Below are positions 44,362-53,433 of a stretch of 64,000 nucleotides of DNA, piece after piece; position 1 is the first letter of the stretch; every line of letters starts with the position of its first letter. Under the pieces are notes generated by a model. It saw only the letters and a list, made by a program, of their open reading frames with translations, was not told the origin of the DNA and did not search any database. Source of the DNA: Xanthomonas indica (GTDB lineage Bacteria > Pseudomonadota > Gammaproteobacteria > Xanthomonadales > Xanthomonadaceae); assembly GCF_040529045.1 (NCBI RefSeq), contig NZ_CP131914.1, forward strand, positions 2,092,501 through 2,156,500, written 5' to 3'. Made by a program: the position numbers and the translations under genes.

Positions 44362-46881
44362 ATGCGAACGTACACAGGGGCGACGGCTGCCGGCCGTCTG
44401 GCGCGCACGCTGGTCCTGGCATGGGGGTTGTGCCTGCTGGCGCTGCCGGCCTGGGCGCGCATGCAGGAGGTCAAGCCGGGGCAGACGCCGGAACTGGCGT
44501 CGGGCGAAGGCCTGGTGGTGGTGGCGGTGGACACCGACGTCGCATTGAGCGGCGTGGAGTTGAACAAGGACGGCAAGGTCTTCGGTGGCGGCACCATGTC
44601 CGGGCTCAAGCCGGGCATCAGCTACCGGCTCTACATCGCGCCGGCCGGCGACTACGCCTGGCGCAGGGTGCTGTTGACCCCGCAGTTCGGCTACAGCCTG
44701 CGCGACAGCGACGAGTTCCGCTTCCGGCTCGAGCCGGGGCAGATCACCTACCCGGGCGATCTGCTGTTCCGGCCGGCCTCGTTCTTCAGTGGCGACATGG
44801 GCATGGTCAATCGCGCATTGGCGGCGATGGACTGGCTGCAACAGACCCATCCGGCGCTGTGGGCACGCTACGCCCTGCGTTACGCCGGACACTACCCGGA
44901 TCCGTTCCCGGAGTTCTATCGCAAGGCGCTCGCGCAGCACCCCGACGCACGCCCCGCGGCGCAGGTCGCACTGCGCACGCCGCCTGCGCCGCGCGCCGCG
45001 CTGCCGATCGCGCCGGCCACGCTGTTCCGCGGCAACCGCATCGCCGACCTCAGCCTGAATCCGCGCGGCGATCTGCTGGCGTTGCAGGTGCACGAGCGCA
45101 AGGACGAATGGCGCATCGAACTGCTGGACCTGTCCAGCGATCAGCAGCGCCTGCTCGCCACCAGCGTCGATCCGATCAAGCAGATGCTGTGGGCCGGCAA
45201 TGACGCGTTGCTGTTCACCGTGCCGGTGAAGAACGGGCGCGACGTGGTCCGTGGCATCCGCGCCGATGTGGCGGCCGACGGCAAGCGCAAATGGAGTCCG
45301 CTGACCTTGCCCGACGGCGGGTTCCTGGTCGATGCCCTGCCGCAACGCCCCAACCAGGTGCTGTACGCCACCACCTTGAGCAACGGCGACAACGCCGTGC
45401 AGGTCCTGGACGTGTCCAGCCAGGCGGCGATCGACCGCTGGCGGCCGCGCCTGCGCGACCGGGTGAACGTCGGCCTGGAGCGCGACGTCGGCTGGCTGAC
45501 CGATGGGGAAGGGCGGCTGCGCCTGGCCATCGTGCGCCGCGACGATGGCTACGTGCTGCGCTACCGCGACGGCGAAGGAACCACCTATCGCGACGTGATG
45601 ACGCTCGACCACCTGCGCGATTTCCAGCCGGTGGGCCTGTCCTTTGCGGCGGACCAGATCTATGCGGTGACCGACGACGGACGCGCGCAGCGGGAGCTGG
45701 TCGCCTACGACGTGGCCACGCGCAAGATCGTGCGAACGCTGTTCAGCCGCAGCGGGATCGACGTGGTCGACATGATCCAGGGCCCGCAGCGCACCCCGAT
45801 CGGCGTCACGTACTACGAGAGTGGCCGCCTGGTCAGCCACTACTTTGAGAATGCCGACGAGCGCCTGGGCCGCGCGCTCAGCGCGGCCTTGCCGGGGCGC
45901 AACGTACAGATCGCGGCGCGCAATGCGGACGGCAAACAGATGGTGCTCTGGGCCGACGCCGCCGACCAGCCGCCGCAGCTCTACCATCTCGACCTGAACA
46001 AGCGCGTGGCGCGCACGATCGGCGAGGCCATGCCGTGGCTGCATGGCATGGCCTTCGCGCCCAGCGAGGTGTTCCGATTCAAGAGCCGCGACGGGCTGCC
46101 GCTGGAAGCCTTCGTGACCCTGCCTCCTGGCGCCGGACCCAAGCCGCTGGTGGTGTTTCCGCACGGCGGACCGATCGGCGTCGCCGATGCGCTGGGCTTC
46201 GATGCGGAGACGCAGTTCCTCGCCTCGATGGGTTATGCGGTGCTGCGCGTCAACTTCCGTGGCTCGGACGGCTACGGCCGCGCGTTTCGCGAGGCCGGGC
46301 GCGGCAGCTTCGGTACCTTGATCGAGGACGATATCGATGCGGCGATCGTGCAGGCGCAGGCGCGCTATCCGCTGGATCCGCAGCGCATGTGCGTGCTCGG
46401 CGCCAGCTATGGCGGCTATTCGGCACTGGTGATGACGATCCGCTGGCCGCAACGCTTCCGCTGCGCCGTTTCCATCGCCGGCGTGGCCGATCGCATCCTG
46501 TTCTACACGGCCAGCGACAGCGCGCGCAGCGCCGAGGGACGCGCGAACCTGGAAAAGTACCTGGGCGACCCCAAGGCGGAGTTGGCGCAGATGATCGACA
46601 CCTCGCCGCTGTACCACTACGACGCGATCAAGGTGCCGGTGATGCTGGCGCACGGCCTGGAGGACCGCCGGGTGGACTACGAGCACACCCGGCGCATGTT
46701 GCGCATGCTGGACATGGCCGGCAATCCGCCGGTGGGATTGAGCTTCGAAGGCGAGGGCCACGGTTTCGCCGACGTCGAGCATCGCGTCGCGTTGTGGAGC
46801 GGCGTGGCGGGCTTCCTGCAGACGTCTCTGTCCGCGCCGGCGGCCGCGCCGGTGCAAGCGGCAGCCGCCAGCGCACCCTGA
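44362..46881 (+). CDS. Exported S9 family (prolyl-oligopeptidase-like) peptidase
   Basis: An 839-residue protein. A signal peptide ends near AWA (about residue 32), an N-terminal beta domain of unknown kind (about 35-130) precedes a beta-propeller-like region (about 230-600), and a C-terminal alpha/beta hydrolase carries GASYGGYS (S682) with Asp and His in DRRVDY and GHGFADVEH. S9 enzymes of this form (dipeptidyl/acylaminoacyl peptidases) cleave small peptides in the periplasm. An AGGGG site supports the ATG at 44362; ATG 44356 is close by and possible. Monocistronic. Confidence 0.9.
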   Translation: MRTYTGATAAGRLARTLVLAWGLCLLALPAWARMQEVKPGQTPELASGEGLVVVAVDTDVALSGVELNKDGKVFGGGTMSGLKPGISYRLYIAPAGDYAWRRVLLTPQFGYSLRDSDEFRFRLEPGQITYPGDLLFRPASFFSGDMGMVNRALAAMDWLQQTHPALWARYALRYAGHYPDPFPEFYRKALAQHPDARPAAQVALRTPPAPRAALPIAPATLFRGNRIADLSLNPRGDLLALQVHERKDEWRIELLDLSSDQQRLLATSVDPIKQMLWAGNDALLFTVPVKNGRDVVRGIRADVAADGKRKWSPLTLPDGGFLVDALPQRPNQVLYATTLSNGDNAVQVLDVSSQAAIDRWRPRLRDRVNVGLERDVGWLTDGEGRLRLAIVRRDDGYVLRYRDGEGTTYRDVMTLDHLRDFQPVGLSFAADQIYAVTDDGRAQRELVAYDVATRKIVRTLFSRSGIDVVDMIQGPQRTPIGVTYYESGRLVSHYFENADERLGRALSAALPGRNVQIAARNADGKQMVLWADAADQPPQLYHLDLNKRVARTIGEAMPWLHGMAFAPSEVFRFKSRDGLPLEAFVTLPPGAGPKPLVVFPHGGPIGVADALGFDAETQFLASMGYAVLRVNFRGSDGYGRAFREAGRGSFGTLIEDDIDAAIVQAQARYPLDPQRMCVLGASYGGYSALVMTIRWPQRFRCAVSIAGVADRILFYTASDSARSAEGRANLEKYLGDPKAELAQMIDTSPLYHYDAIKVPVMLAHGLEDRRVDYEHTRRMLRMLDMAGNPPVGLSFEGEGHGFADVEHRVALWSGVAGFLQTSLSAPAAAPVQAAAASAP

Positions 46882-46917
46882 GCACGCGGCGGCGCCTGCA
46901 CGGTGTCGCCGCAGTGC

Positions 46918-46949
46918 CGATGCGCGACGCGCGGCGCCGTAGCGCATCG
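46918..46949. terminator. Hairpin between convergent genes
   Basis: Perfect 8-bp arms CGATGCGC/GCGCATCG (46918-46925 and 46942-46949) with a 16-nt loop that itself contains a palindrome; it abuts the stop of the leftward hydrolase gene and lies about 37 bp after the peptidase stop. Confidence 0.45.
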
Positions 46950-46950
46950 C

Positions 46951-48162
46951 TCATGCGGACTCGGTGCGTACCGCGGCATACACCGCATCGCGCAGCTCGG
47001 TGACGAACACGCCTGACATGCCCTCGTAGAGCGTGTTGGTCAGCGCGACCACGCTCAGCTGCCGCGCCGGATCGAGGAACCAGCTGTGGCCATAGGCGCC
47101 GCCCCAGCGCCAGGTGCCGGGCGTTTCCGGGGTCGCGGTCGGCGCCGGGTCGCGCAGGACCGCAACGCCCAGGCCGTAGCCCCAGCCCGGTGCGTCCGGC
47201 GGACCGCGTTCGCCGGCCTGGGCGCGGCCCATCTCCGCGACCAGCGCAGCCGGCAGCAGCGGCGCGCCACCGCCCCGCAGGGTCTCCAGCAGCCGCAGCA
47301 CGTCGCCGGCAGTGCCGACCATGCCGGCGCCGGCGGACGCGAACGCGGTGCGGTCCAGCGCGCGCGAGGGATGGAAGACGATGCCGGCGACGTCGGGCAG
47401 CGGCGCGACCACGTCGCCTTCGCCCAGACGGTGCGGTGCAGGCTGGCCGTTGACGTAAGGCACCGCCAGGCTGGAGGCGTCCTCGGCATGGAAGGCCGTG
47501 GCCTGCATCCCCAGCGGGGCGGTGACCAGATCATGCACCAACTGCGCCAGCGGCTGGCCGCTAGCCGCCTGCAGCACCGCACCGGCGACGTCGATCGACA
47601 GCGAATAGCCCCAGCCGCTGCCCGGCGCGTACTGCAGCGGTACCTGGGCGAGGCGGCGCAGGTTTTCCTCCAGGCTCAGGCCGCTGGCGTCCATGCCATC
47701 GGAGACGCCAGCGCGCGCAAGCGGGCCGCCGTCGGGTTCGAGGAAGCGGTAGCCCAATCCGGCGCTGTGGCTGAGCAGTTGGCGCAGGCTGATGTCCGGC
47801 ACCCGGCCGTCGGCGAGGGCGGGACGGAACCACGGCAGCCAGCGTGCGATCGGCGCATCCAGGCTCAGCCGGCCCTGCGCCACCAGCGCCAACGCCGCGG
47901 TGGCGACGATCAGTTTGCTGACCGAAGCCAGGCGGAAGCGGGTCTCCTCCTGCATCGGTCGCTTCGCCTCGCGGTCGGCCCAGCCGGCGGCGCGGCGGTA
48001 GATGCAGGCGCCGCGATGGGCGACCAGCACCACCGCGCCGACCAGCCGCTGCTGCTGCAGGGCGGCGTCGATCGCGGCATCCAACGGCGCGGCCTGCTGT
48101 GGCGACAGGGGCGGCAGCGCCGGGGGCGGAAACGCGGAGGCGGTGGCAGAGGACGCAGGCAT
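46951..48162 (-). CDS. Beta-lactamase-fold serine hydrolase (class C/esterase family VIII type)
   Basis: A 403-residue cytoplasmic protein (no signal peptide). The SxxK motif is SVSK (80-83), the tyrosine motif is WGYSLS (Y186) and a GHSW box near the C terminus replaces the KTG triad. This is the EstB-like beta-lactamase family, mostly esterases and D-aminopeptidases rather than antibiotic hydrolases. The YSL sequence is normal for this branch. A divergent LysR gene starts 90 bp away and may regulate it. Confidence 0.9.
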   Translation of the reverse strand: MPASSATASAFPPPALPPLSPQQAAPLDAAIDAALQQQRLVGAVVLVAHRGACIYRRAAGWADREAKRPMQEETRFRLASVSKLIVATAALALVAQGRLSLDAPIARWLPWFRPALADGRVPDISLRQLLSHSAGLGYRFLEPDGGPLARAGVSDGMDASGLSLEENLRRLAQVPLQYAPGSGWGYSLSIDVAGAVLQAASGQPLAQLVHDLVTAPLGMQATAFHAEDASSLAVPYVNGQPAPHRLGEGDVVAPLPDVAGIVFHPSRALDRTAFASAGAGMVGTAGDVLRLLETLRGGGAPLLPAALVAEMGRAQAGERGPPDAPGWGYGLGVAVLRDPAPTATPETPGTWRWGGAYGHSWFLDPARQLSVVALTNTLYEGMSGVFVTELRDAVYAAVRTESA

Positions 48163-48251
48163 GGCGGCGGCGCTTGGCGGAGGAAGTGACAGCGTGGCTG
48201 CCAGCCGATTGCCGAAAAAGACGGGTAGAGTTCCTGGCTACAAGGACATGA

Positions 48252-49151
48252 ATGTCCGCAATGGGTGCTGCGATGGACAGTCTGGGAAGCCTGCGTGGCT
48301 TCGTGCAGGTGGTGGAGAACGGCGGCTTCGCCGAGGCCGGGCGGGTGCTGGGCCTGTCCGCCTCGGCGATGGCCAAGAGCGTGGCGCGGCTGGAGCAGTC
48401 GCTGGGGGTGCGCCTGTTCCATCGCAGCACCCGCAGCCTGACCCTGACCGCAGAAGGCCAACTGTTCCTGCCGCGCTGCCGGCGCATCCTGGCCGAGGTC
48501 GAAGCCGCGCGCGGCGAGTTGGGCAGCCTGGCGGCGACGCCGAAGGGGCGGCTGCGGATCAGTCTGCCGATGAACAACAACGTGCTGCTGCCGGTGCTGG
48601 GCGACTTCATGCGCGCCTATCCACAGGTGCAACTGGACCTGGATTTCGACGACCGCCTGGTGGACGTGATAGAAGAGGGGTTCGATGCGGTGTTGCGCGT
48701 GGCCGAGCCGGACGATTCGCGGCTGGCCTCGCGCCGCCTGGGCAGTTTCCGCCGCTGCCTGGTGGCCGCGCCGGATTACCTGCAGCGCTGCGGCACGCCG
48801 TTGCGGCCGGCCGACCTGCTGACGCATCAATGCCTGCACTACCGCTTCCGCAGCAGCGGGCGCCTGGAAGCCTGGCCGCTGGGTGCGGCGGCGGCTGGCC
48901 TGGCGTTGCCGGTGTCGATGGTCTGCAACAACATCGAGACGCGGCTGAGCTTGGCCTTGCGCGGCTGCGGGATCGCCTTCCTGCCGGAGCACTCGGTGCG
49001 CGCCGAACTGGCGGCCGGCACGCTGCGCACGCTGCTCGACGACTATGTCGATTCCACCGGCACCTTCCATCTGTTGTGGCCGTCGCGCCGGCACATGCTG
49101 CCCAAGCTGCGCGTGTTCGTCGATTTCCTCGGCGAGCGGTTGGTGTTCTAG
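48252..49151 (+). CDS. LysR family transcriptional regulator
   Basis: A 299-residue LysR protein: winged helix-turn-helix (about 12-68, GGFAEAGRVLGLSASAMAKS) and a LysR substrate-binding domain (about 98-299). It resembles the CrgA/small-molecule-sensing subgroup. The start at 48252 has AAGGA 5 bp upstream; ATGs at residue 4 and residue 8 are weaker. It is divergent from the beta-lactamase-fold gene, as is usual for LysR regulators and their targets; the sensed ligand is unknown. Confidence 0.9.
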   Translation: MSAMGAAMDSLGSLRGFVQVVENGGFAEAGRVLGLSASAMAKSVARLEQSLGVRLFHRSTRSLTLTAEGQLFLPRCRRILAEVEAARGELGSLAATPKGRLRISLPMNNNVLLPVLGDFMRAYPQVQLDLDFDDRLVDVIEEGFDAVLRVAEPDDSRLASRRLGSFRRCLVAAPDYLQRCGTPLRPADLLTHQCLHYRFRSSGRLEAWPLGAAAAGLALPVSMVCNNIETRLSLALRGCGIAFLPEHSVRAELAAGTLRTLLDDYVDSTGTFHLLWPSRRHMLPKLRVFVDFLGERLVF

Positions 49152-49230
49152 GCGCGCTGGACCCGAACAAGGGCCTCGTGCAGCGGCGTGGCCAATGCTG
49201 CACGCTGATCGGGTCATCGCCTCCGCTGAT

Positions 49231-49264
49231 GCGTGGCGGCGGCACGTGCGTGCCGCCGCTACGC
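49231..49264. terminator. Hairpin between convergent genes
   Basis: Near-perfect 15-bp stem with a 4-nt loop: the left arm GCGTGGCGGCGGCAC and right arm GTGCCGCCGCTACGC differ at one base. It lies between the LysR gene stop and the stop of the leftward ene-reductase gene. Confidence 0.6.
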
Positions 49265-49272
49265 AGCGGGGT

Positions 49273-50361
49273 TCAATCCAGCGTCGGATAGTCGGTGTAG
49301 CCCTTGGCGCCGCCGCCGTACAGCGTGTCGGCGTCCACCTGGTTCAAGGGCGCATCGCGGCGCAGCCGTTCCACCAGGTCCGGGTTGGCGATGAACGGGC
49401 GGCCGAACGCTACCGCATCGGCGCGGCCGGAGGCCACGGTCGCTTCGGCCAGCGCCTTGTCGTAGCCGTTGTTGACCAGCCACGGGCCATGGAACTTGGC
49501 GCGCAGCGCGGCATAGTCGAAGGCGATGTTGTCGCGCGGGCCGCCGGTGGCGCCTTCGATCACGTGCACGAAGGCCAGGCCCAGCGGATCCAGGCGTTCC
49601 ACCGCGCGCTCGAACAGCGGCTGCGGGTCGCTGTCGTGCGCGTCGTTGGCCGGGGTCACCGGCGACAGGCGCACGCCGGTGCGGTCGGCGCCGATCTCCT
49701 GCGCCACCGCCTGCACCACTTCGAACAGCAGGCGGGTGCGGTTCTCGATGCTGCCGCCGTAGGCGTCGTCGCGGTGGTTGCTGCCGTCGCGCAGGAACTG
49801 GTCGATCAAATAGCCATTGGCGGCATGCACTTCCACGCCGTCGAAGCCGGCGGCGATGGCGTTACGGGCGGCGCGGCGGAAGTCCTCGATCAGCCCGGGG
49901 ATTTCGTCCAGGCGCAGCGCACGCGGTGCGGAGACATCGGTGAAGCCCTCGGCGGTGAAGGTCTTGGCGTTGGCGCGCAGCGCGCTGGGCGCCACCGGTG
50001 CGGCGCCGTCCGGCAGCAGGCTGACGTGGGAGATGCGGCCGACGTGCCACAGCTGCAGCACGATCTTGCCGCCGCGGCGATGTACCTCATCGGTGACCGT
50101 CTTCCAGGCTGCGACCTGGGCGTCGCTGTAGATCCCCGGGGTGTCCTTGTAGCCCTGGCCCATCGGGCTGATCTGGGTCGCCTCGGCAACGATCAGGCCG
50201 GCGCTGGCACGCTGGCCGTAATACTCGGCGGCCAGCGGCGAGGGAATGCGGCCTTCGCCTTCGGCGCGATTGCGGGTCAGCGGCGCCATCACGATGCGGT
50301 TGGCCAGTGCGATCGCGCCCAGGCGCAGCGGCGTGAACAGCGGGGAAGCGGTATCGGTCAT
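49273..50361 (-). CDS. Old Yellow Enzyme family alkene reductase
   Basis: A 362-residue flavin (FMN) reductase. TIM-barrel landmarks: TRNRAEGEGRIPSPLAAEYY, VEVHAANGYLIDQFL (His and Asn pair for substrate), DAYGGSIENRTRL (catalytic Tyr in this context) and FGRPFIANPDL. It reduces activated C=C bonds of enones or nitro compounds with NAD(P)H; NemA and XenB are relatives. The ATG at 50361 gives MTDTASPLFTP. It is divergent from the MFS transporter gene, a pairing suggestive of detoxification plus export. Confidence 0.93.
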   Translation of the reverse strand: MTDTASPLFTPLRLGAIALANRIVMAPLTRNRAEGEGRIPSPLAAEYYGQRASAGLIVAEATQISPMGQGYKDTPGIYSDAQVAAWKTVTDEVHRRGGKIVLQLWHVGRISHVSLLPDGAAPVAPSALRANAKTFTAEGFTDVSAPRALRLDEIPGLIEDFRRAARNAIAAGFDGVEVHAANGYLIDQFLRDGSNHRDDAYGGSIENRTRLLFEVVQAVAQEIGADRTGVRLSPVTPANDAHDSDPQPLFERAVERLDPLGLAFVHVIEGATGGPRDNIAFDYAALRAKFHGPWLVNNGYDKALAEATVASGRADAVAFGRPFIANPDLVERLRRDAPLNQVDADTLYGGGAKGYTDYPTLD

Positions 50362-50555
50362 CGGTGCGTCTCTCGGTGGTGGGGGTGGGACGGGCGACCT
50401 TACGGCGGAGTGCTGCAAGGCGGCGTGCGTGCAGGACATGGGGACAGATGACGAGGGTTTCGCCGCGGCGCGATGGGACAGTGCGTTGCTGCCGCGGCAT
50501 CTTCGCGACGACATCGCCGCGTGAGGTGTCGCCAGCGGCACGCCGCAACGCGGCG

Positions 50556-50575
50556 TTGCAGCCCTGGGGCTGCAA
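50556..50575. promoter_or_regulatory. Inverted repeat upstream of MFS gene
   Basis: Perfect 8-bp arms TTGCAGCC/GGCTGCAA with a 4-nt loop, within the 264-bp divergent gap before the MFS gene. It could be a regulator binding site or a leader hairpin. Confidence 0.4.
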
Positions 50576-50625
50576 GGCTTGCTGCGATGCACAATAATGG
50601 GCAGCCCTCCTTTCTGGACGTGCGC

Positions 50626-51828
50626 ATGACCTCATCCGCCACGGCGCCGCTGTCGCGGCGCGGCTACGTGCTGATCCTGTTCGCGCTGGCGATGGGCGGT
50701 TTCGCGATCGGCACCAGCGAGTTCTCCACCATGGGCCTGATGCCGTACATCGGCCATGGCCTGCACATCGATGCGCCGCAGGTCGGGCATCTGATCAGTG
50801 CCTACGCGCTGGGCGTGGTGGTCGGTGCGCCGCTGCTGGCGATCCTCGGCGCGCGCTGGCCGCGCCGGCATCTGCTGCTGGCGCTGATGGGCTTCTATGC
50901 GTTCGGCAATCTCGCCAGCGCGCTGGCGCCGGACTATCACAGCATGCTGCTGGCGCGGTTCGTCGCCGGCCTGCCGCATGGTGCCTACTTCGGCGTGGCG
51001 ACGCTGGTGGCCGCCTCGATCGGTCCGTCCGACCAGCGTGGCGCGGCGGTCAGCCGGGTGCTGCTGGGCCTGAACCTGGCGGTGCTGGTCGGCAACCCGC
51101 TGGCGACCTGGCTCGGCCAGGTGGCGCAATGGCGCTATGCCTACGCCCTGGTGGCGGTGATCGCGGTGCTGACGGTGGTGCTGGTGTGGCGTCTGCTGCC
51201 GGCCGATCCGCAGGAGGCGCGGCCCTCGCCGTTGCGCGAATTGCGCGCCTTCAACCGGACGCAGGTGTGGCTGGCGCTGGGCATCGGCTCGATCGGCTTC
51301 GCCGGCATGTTCTGCGTCTTCAGCTATCTGGCGCCGACCCTGATGGAGGTCACCGGCGTGTCCGAACACTGGATCCCGGTGGCGATGGGCGCGTTCGGGC
51401 TGGGCGGATTGCTCGGCAATCTGGCCGGCGGCTGGCTGTTCGACCGCATGCAGTTCCGCGCGGTGCCGCTGGTGCTGCTGTGGTCGCTGGTGGTGTTGCT
51501 GGCGTTCCCGCTGGCGGCGACCTCGCCGTGGGCGGTGCTGCCGGCGGTGGTGGCGGTCGGCAGCATGGGCGCGCTGGCGCCGGTGCTGCAGACCCGCCTG
51601 ATGGACGTGGCCAGCGACGCGCAGACGCTGGCGGCGGCCTCCAACCATGCCGCGTTCAACCTGGCCAACGCGCTGGGACCGTGGCTGGGCGGCATCGCGA
51701 TCGGCGCCGGCCTGGGCTGGACCTCCACCGGCTATGTGGGCGCGGCGATGGCCGTGGGCGGCCTGCTGATCTACCTGTGGGCGCGCCAGGCGGCACGTCG
51801 TGGCGCCTGCGCGCACGCGGCCGGCTAG
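50626..51828 (+). CDS. MFS exporter, DHA1 (AraJ/arabinose-efflux-like) type
   Basis: A 400-residue transporter with 12 predicted TM helices. Motif A lies between TM2 and TM3 (GARWPRRHLLL) and the family start GFAIGTSEFSTMGLMPYI marks the sugar/drug efflux branch. Likely exports small molecules or drugs by proton antiport. The ATG at 50626 fits the family length; an in-frame ATG at 50587 adds 13 residues. It is divergent from the ene-reductase gene, and convergent with the next gene with only 18 bp between stops. Confidence 0.9.
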   Translation: MTSSATAPLSRRGYVLILFALAMGGFAIGTSEFSTMGLMPYIGHGLHIDAPQVGHLISAYALGVVVGAPLLAILGARWPRRHLLLALMGFYAFGNLASALAPDYHSMLLARFVAGLPHGAYFGVATLVAASIGPSDQRGAAVSRVLLGLNLAVLVGNPLATWLGQVAQWRYAYALVAVIAVLTVVLVWRLLPADPQEARPSPLRELRAFNRTQVWLALGIGSIGFAGMFCVFSYLAPTLMEVTGVSEHWIPVAMGAFGLGGLLGNLAGGWLFDRMQFRAVPLVLLWSLVVLLAFPLAATSPWAVLPAVVAVGSMGALAPVLQTRLMDVASDAQTLAAASNHAAFNLANALGPWLGGIAIGAGLGWTSTGYVGAAMAVGGLLIYLWARQAARRGACAHAAG

Positions 51829-51846
51829 GACACGCCCTGGGCGGCC

Positions 51847-52986
51847 CTAGCGCGGCGGCCGCGCGGTCGAGGACAGCCGCCGCAACGCCTCCAGCTTGCC
51901 CTGGTAGCGGGGTTGGGTGGCCGGATCTGCATGTGCCATGGCCTCGCGTAGCGCCACGGATGCGCGGCGGGTGTCGCCGCTGTGCAGGTAGGCGCGGGCC
52001 AGGGCGAAGTACAGCAGATGGGCGCCGTCGTACAGGTGCAGCGCGCGTCGGTAGTAGGCGATGGCTGTGGCGTAGTCCTGGCGCTGCTCGGCCTCCGTGC
52101 CGAGCAGGTATTGCTGGAACGGATCGCGCTGGCGCACGTGTTCCATCTGCCGCTGCAGGGCGGCCTCGCGCGCGCCGTCGCCCAGGCGCCGGGCCAGGCC
52201 GATGGCATTGGACAGCGCCGGCAGGTGCTCCGGGTCGATCTCCAACGCCTTGGCGTAGTCGCGTGCCGCGGCGGCGCCGTCGCCATCGCGCATCGCCAGC
52301 ACGCCCTGGTTGTTCCATGCGCCGGCGAAGCGCGGATCCATCTGCAAGGCCATCGCCAGATGCGCGCGGGCGCCGTCCAGGTCGCCGTCGACCATCAGTT
52401 CGGCGCCGCGGTTGTTGTAATAGTGGGCGAGGGCGCGGCGGTCGGAAATGGGCTGCGGCCCACGCCGGTCCATCAGCACGCTGCGGTCCAGGTCGATGCT
52501 GCCGCGGCCGCTGTCCACGCGCACACCGGCGTTGACGTGGCCGACGTTGTACAGCGCGTTGCCGTCCTCGTACCAGCTCAGCACCCGGCGCACTTCCTGG
52601 ACCTGCGCCTGCAGCCCGACATCGCGCGCCATCGCCACGAACAGCAGGGTGAAGGACAGGCAGTTGACCTGGCGCGTGGCGTAGCTCTCGGCAACGCTGT
52701 GCGTGGCCTTGGCGTCGTACTGCAGGTTCAGGCCGTTGGCATCGAAGGCCAGCGCCACCAGTTGCTGCAGGCGGTGCTCGGCGTCGGCGCTGCGGTCGAT
52801 GCGCTGCTGCAGCAGCGCGTGCAGCGCCGGCGGCAGCTGCATGATCTGCTCCGGAGTCGGCGTGGTGGTCGTCGCAGGAGCTGGCGATGTCGCCTGCACC
52901 AGTTCCGCCGGGTGTGACGGCGGCATGGGCGACGGCGGAGCGGCCGTGGCAGCGGCGAGCAGGGCGAACGCGGTCCAGGCGAACAT
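51847..52986 (-). CDS. Exported transglutaminase-like protein with TPR repeats
   Basis: A 379-residue protein. A short signal-like N terminus (MFAWTAFALLAAATA), a Pro/Thr-rich linker, then a transglutaminase-like region with candidate triad C109 (RQVNCLSFTLLFVAMARDVGL), H150 (GHVNAGV) and D165 (SIDLD). It is followed by at least three TPR units (about 185-350, AHYYNNRGAELMVDGDLDGA, AWNNQGVLAMRDGDGAAAARD and YYRRALHLYDGA). This arrangement suggests a periplasmic scaffold or a protein that processes others. The ATG at 52986 starts the signal; longer frames are rejected. Confidence 0.82.
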   Translation of the reverse strand: MFAWTAFALLAAATAAPPSPMPPSHPAELVQATSPAPATTTTPTPEQIMQLPPALHALLQQRIDRSADAEHRLQQLVALAFDANGLNLQYDAKATHSVAESYATRQVNCLSFTLLFVAMARDVGLQAQVQEVRRVLSWYEDGNALYNVGHVNAGVRVDSGRGSIDLDRSVLMDRRGPQPISDRRALAHYYNNRGAELMVDGDLDGARAHLAMALQMDPRFAGAWNNQGVLAMRDGDGAAAARDYAKALEIDPEHLPALSNAIGLARRLGDGAREAALQRQMEHVRQRDPFQQYLLGTEAEQRQDYATAIAYYRRALHLYDGAHLLYFALARAYLHSGDTRRASVALREAMAHADPATQPRYQGKLEALRRLSSTARPPR

Positions 52987-53433
52987 CACGCACCTCGCGG
53001 TGCCCTGGCAGGGCCAGGGCTCGCCTGCACTATAGGCGCCTGCCGGCGATGCCGGGAGGCCGCGGCGGCGGCGCCGACAGACGGTCCAGCGCTGAGGCGA
53101 TCGACGGTGGGCGTCATCCACAGCCACTGTGGACGACCGTGGGGCAACGGTGTGGATAAGTCGCTGCCACCCAAGCGCCGCAACGCGCGCAGACAGGATG
53201 GTGAAAACTTCGCCACATGCCTGACTGCGTGCAGCTTCCAATGAACCCATGTTCACCGCCGGCAATGCGGCGTGACGAACAATCGCCAACGGCTCACGTG
53301 CGCTTTATGCCGCTCTGCCCAGCATCGCCACCACCACGCAACGCGGCAATTCTTTCGACCGCGCCGTGCGATATCCAGGTCCACCCCGCGTGCCCGTTGC
53401 GCGATATCGCCGGCTTTGCCACAGGAGTTTTCC
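52987..53433. other. Divergent control region with DnaA-box-like cluster
   Basis: A 447-bp gap between the leftward transglutaminase/TPR gene and the rightward DUF2383 gene. Three DnaA-box-like 9-mers lie in 53114-53159 (separate entry). Closer to the DUF2383 gene, the 10-bp palindrome GCGATATCGC (53401-53410) shares GCGATATC with 53368-53375. No gene is supported. Confidence 0.5.
53114..53159. promoter_or_regulatory. Cluster of three DnaA-box-like sites
   Basis: TGTGGATAA (53151-53159) is the exact reverse complement of the consensus TTATCCACA. TCATCCACA (53114-53122) differs by one base, and TGTGGACGA (53128-53136, reverse complement TCGTCCACA) by two. All three occur within 46 bp. DnaA binding is not proven; the site may affect the divergent promoters or be chance. 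Confidence 0.4.

Noticed and set aside
44296-46947. Long leftward frame opposite the S9 peptidase gene
   Set aside because: Antisense shadow; the rightward frame has a signal peptide and a complete catalytic motif.
46951-48162. Beta-lactamase-fold gene as an antibiotic-resistance enzyme
   Set aside because: It has SVSK and YSL but lacks a signal peptide and a KTG triad, matching esterase-type family members instead.
53114-53159. DnaA-box cluster as a replication origin
   Set aside because: No AT-rich unwinding region and no dnaA, dnaN, gidA or related genes nearby.
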